Assembly: GCF_963678635.1 (NCBI RefSeq)
Contig: NC_087067.1
Span: forward strand, 40,508,379-40,572,378
Reading direction: 5' to 3'
DNA length: 64,000 bases
Origin: Symsagittifera roscoffensis
Lineage: Eukaryota; Xenacoelomorpha; Acoela; Convolutidae
Made by a program: the position numbers and the translations under genes. Positions 61,345-64,000 of the stretch are shown here, piece by piece; within the stretch, counting starts at the first letter, position 1, and every line of letters begins with the position of its first letter. The notes beneath the pieces were generated by a model. That model was not told the DNA's origin and ran no database searches. It saw nothing but the letters and a program-made list of their open reading frames with translations.

Positions 61345-64000
61345 CGATAGTCCAGATGACGAAGAGGTTTACCCCTTCCTCATAGAACCACCCGATAATA
61401 GAGGGCAACATCATTTTTGCAAGAATTTACTTGTAAATTTGTTTGAACCCGGAATCAGCCCATGCAAAGCAGAATTCCCAATTGTAAAAATCAAAAGACA
61501 AATTTTTGAACATTATCTGAAAGATATATGTAATTTAACACAACAATATGGAATCTACACCATAGAATTCAGCACACCAAATCCGAATCATCGAAAATAT
61601 GTAATTCAAACAGACGATCTTGAATTAGAATTTTCAAAAGTATTCTTAGAATATATTAAAAGCATGCAATATCATAATTCACAAAGAGCAAACTCAAGTT
61701 ATAGAGGAAGATCACCAGAACGAAGAAATACACAGAATTCTTCAAAAAATCATTATAATCGATCAAATATCCAAAATAACTATTCGAGATCAAATTCAAA
61801 TACAACACAATTTGTTTCTAGATCCAAATCCCAATCAAACCCAAGAAATAAACACTATTCAAATAATCGATCACGAAACTCATCATATAACAGAAGTAGA
61901 AACTATTCACATAATCGAAATAGAAGTTTTTCGAACAATCGAAATCAGAATTACCCGAACAATCGATCAAGAAATAACTCATATAACAGATCAAACTATC
62001 ACAGACCAAACAACAATTATCAAAACAGATCACGGAATAATTCACAAAACCGAAATTTAAGTTATAATAATCAATATAGAAATTATTCCCAATCACCACA
62101 TAGGAATATTAACCATTATAATAATTCTAAACATCGATACAGAAGTAGTACACCAAAACATCAAAGGCATATTAATCAAGTACAGTCAAATGAAGAAACA
62201 ACATCAGACCCCCCAGGTATTGATGACACAGGAAATAACGAACTACAACTAAATCAAATAAACTGTGGATCATCAGACACAGAAAGTGATACAGAAAACA
62301 CCATCTCCATAAATATGATAGCAGTCGAAAACGACTACGAACCTATTATATATGAACAACCTTTTACATCAAATATATATGAAAATCAATTGGAACTCCT
62401 TCACAATTATTATATTGAACCCATCAATACTACACAAACTGCACAAGAAATAAACGAAATTAACACGGTAAATAAACCCAATGAAAATGACAAAACAAAA
62501 TGTTTAAAAACAAATCATATTTATCAAAATATACAAAAAGAACAACCCAAAGAAGAAATTTGGAAAATACCATTTCTCTTAGAAAGTCCAAGAAACAAAG
62601 AATTTCAACCACCAGATCTTGAAATTGATTTTTTAATTGATTCAGGAGCAGAATCAAACATAATTAACATTCCCACATGGAATGAAAACAAAACATTACA
62701 TCCAAAATTAATGCCTCTTGCAACCTCTGGTAAACTAGAAACAGCACAAGGATCAACATTTGTAAATTATGGAAAAGTCCAATTATTCCTTCTTCCCACA
62801 AGAACAATGGAGCAAAATAAAATTCTAAACAAACCATTTAAACAAATATTTCATATCACTGATATTAAACACAATATCATTGGAATACCATTTATCTCTA
62901 AATATATACCAACAATCAACATCTTGAATAGTAAAATATTAATCAGAGATAAGTACACAAAAACAAAAAATACAGCTCTAACATTTTTTCAAAGATTAAA
63001 TAAACAACCACCATTCTTTTCAAAATTTTATCCAATTTATAACCAACAACGGAAACACCTGAAACCACTATCAGGAAATATATATAACTTTTCAATAAAA
63101 CAAGTTCACCAATATGATAAAAGTCAAAATAAACAACAACTCTTTATGTCAGACTTTGAGTTTAAATCTATCCATAAGTTTTTCAAAATCACGATTTCAT
63201 CTATAAAATATTTGAAAAATACGAATTCAGACATCATTTCGCTACAGGTGTATAACAAAACACCGTATCAAGTAACATTACCCTTAGGACTTTTAGGATA
63301 TTGCGAAACAAACGCTACAACATCACCCGTACATGAAAAAGCATACCGCGTAAACAATATACTCCAATTATTAGATAATTGTCAATCCACAATTCTTATC
63401 GAAGAACTATCCATAAATAATATAATAAGTAATGAAAAAAGAAATACAGATTATTTCACAAAAACCCCATATTTCAAACCTACATTCAACATAACCAACT
63501 ATACAGAAGATCAACAGAAATTTTTAACAATGTTTAACTTCCAACATTCACAAATAACGCAAAATGAATTTGACAAGTTAGCTAAACAGCTAATAAAATA
63601 TTCATCAGTCTATGCAACATCAAAATTTGACGTTGGGAAAATCAGTTCATCACTCCATCTCCCGTTAAAATTTGACGCAGTTTTCAAAAAACAAAGAGCT
63701 AGTAAAGTACCAATTCATTTACACGACAAAGTAAATAGATTACTCGATATTTTAGAACAATACAAAATTATCTCACCAGTAAACAAAAAAGAACAACCAA
63801 AAGGTAACACATTTATTAACCCTGTTATCATCCTAGCCAAAGGAGAATCATTAAAAATAGTTTTAGACGCTAGATATCTCAATTCACTAATAGATGAATC
63901 AAAATGCAATTGGCCTATTGAACCAATACAAGTTATTTTAACAAAAATAAACGGAAAATACTTTACAACCGCAGATATGAATAGTGCATACAATCAAATG
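61325..64000 (+). CDS. gag-pol: Gag-pol of element copy 2: one open frame with a deleted gag middle, partial at window end
   Basis: I read this frame codon by codon: it is open for 892 codons with no stop. It contains the gag N-terminus (~120 residues), then jumps in frame into the Arg/Ser/Asn/Tyr repeat tail (SSYRGRSPERR), having lost the capsid-like part and the CCHC knuckle. It then reads through, without a gag stop, into protease (LIDSGAESNII at ~62631), a linker, and RT up to TTADMNSAYNQM at the last base. It shows that gag and pol share one frame in this family. Without capsid or zinc knuckle it probably cannot assemble particles alone. Confidence 0.88.
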   Translation, partial: MSHTQSDDSPDDEEVYPFLIEPPDNRGQHHFCKNLLVNLFEPGISPCKAEFPIVKIKRQIFEHYLKDICNLTQQYGIYTIEFSTPNPNHRKYVIQTDDLELEFSKVFLEYIKSMQYHNSQRANSSYRGRSPERRNTQNSSKNHYNRSNIQNNYSRSNSNTTQFVSRSKSQSNPRNKHYSNNRSRNSSYNRSRNYSHNRNRSFSNNRNQNYPNNRSRNNSYNRSNYHRPNNNYQNRSRNNSQNRNLSYNNQYRNYSQSPHRNINHYNNSKHRYRSSTPKHQRHINQVQSNEETTSDPPGIDDTGNNELQLNQINCGSSDTESDTENTISINMIAVENDYEPIIYEQPFTSNIYENQLELLHNYYIEPINTTQTAQEINEINTVNKPNENDKTKCLKTNHIYQNIQKEQPKEEIWKIPFLLESPRNKEFQPPDLEIDFLIDSGAESNIINIPTWNENKTLHPKLMPLATSGKLETAQGSTFVNYGKVQLFLLPTRTMEQNKILNKPFKQIFHITDIKHNIIGIPFISKYIPTINILNSKILIRDKYTKTKNTALTFFQRLNKQPPFFSKFYPIYNQQRKHLKPLSGNIYNFSIKQVHQYDKSQNKQQLFMSDFEFKSIHKFFKITISSIKYLKNTNSDIISLQVYNKTPYQVTLPLGLLGYCETNATTSPVHEKAYRVNNILQLLDNCQSTILIEELSINNIISNEKRNTDYFTKTPYFKPTFNITNYTEDQQKFLTMFNFQHSQITQNEFDKLAKQLIKYSSVYATSKFDVGKISSSLHLPLKFDAVFKKQRASKVPIHLHDKVNRLLDILEQYKIISPVNKKEQPKGNTFINPVIILAKGESLKIVLDARYLNSLIDESKCNWPIEPIQVILTKINGKYFTTADMNSAYNQM

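Larger units (their letters stand above)
59228..64000 (+). mobile_element. Second copy of the large gypsy element, runs off the window
   Basis: Starts with a 410-bp LTR at 59228 and repeats the leader, ORF0, gag and pol of copy 1 in the same orientation. Relative to copy 1 it lacks about 2,374 bp of gag (copy 1 positions 45919-48292), joined at a 4-bp AACT microhomology at 61692-61695. Everything downstream to the window end is collinear. Its 3' half, including any integrase and env, lies outside the window. Confidence 0.93.

Overview
The window is AT-rich nuclear DNA from an animal. The evidence is a multi-exon PACRG gene (an axonemal protein, so the organism has motile cilia or flagella), GT-AG introns, and several eukaryotic transposon classes (Ty3/gypsy, CR1/L2-like non-LTR, MULE, MITEs, tRNA-derived repeats). 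I cannot name the species. Only two loci look like host genes: a minus-strand DUF4062-NACHT ATPase gene with a cysteine-rich tail (12146-14924, two exons) and plus-strand PACRG (38182-42456, five recognised coding exons). Most of the rest is mobile or repetitive DNA.

Layout. 1-12 kb: degenerate non-coding DNA with two arrays of a ~168-bp satellite-like repeat, one copy of a ~520-540-bp hairpin-bearing repeat (family R), two copies of a tRNA-Ser-like repeat (family S) and a cluster of tRNA-like fragments. 12-15 kb: the NACHT gene. 15.9-23.3 kb: a young Ty3/gypsy element on the minus strand (LTRs 379 bp, 3 differences; 5-bp target duplication ATACT) carrying gag-PR-RT-RH-IN plus a 3' ORF. 24.2-25.0 kb: a broken FLYWCH-MULE transposase. 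26.7-28.0 kb: two tandem degenerate non-LTR reverse transcriptase fragments. 29.4-33.6 kb: a full-length CR1/L2-like retrotransposon bounded by a perfect 16-bp target duplication. 34.9-43.5 kb: R repeats and a dense set of ~190-240-bp MITEs with 8-bp target duplications, nested in one another around and inside PACRG.

43.5-58.95 kb: a 15.5-kb retrovirus-like gypsy element on the plus strand (410-bp LTRs, 4-bp duplication GTAA). Its order is leader with tandem hairpins, a basic ORF overlapping gag, gag, PR, RT/RH, a remnant of the integrase region (the catalytic core is missing), an env that resembles chuvirus-type class III glycoproteins, and a long 3' accessory ORF that ends at a splice donor facing two acceptors, each with a TACTAAC branch site. 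This copy has many frameshifts and stops. After a 200-N assembly gap a second copy starts at 59228. Its gag-pol is one uninterrupted frame to the window end, but it has lost about 2.37 kb of gag, including the zinc knuckle, without changing frame.

The most unusual material is this large env-bearing gypsy family with its two extra ORFs, and the smaller gypsy element whose gag start codon is formed by the LTR/primer-binding-site junction.
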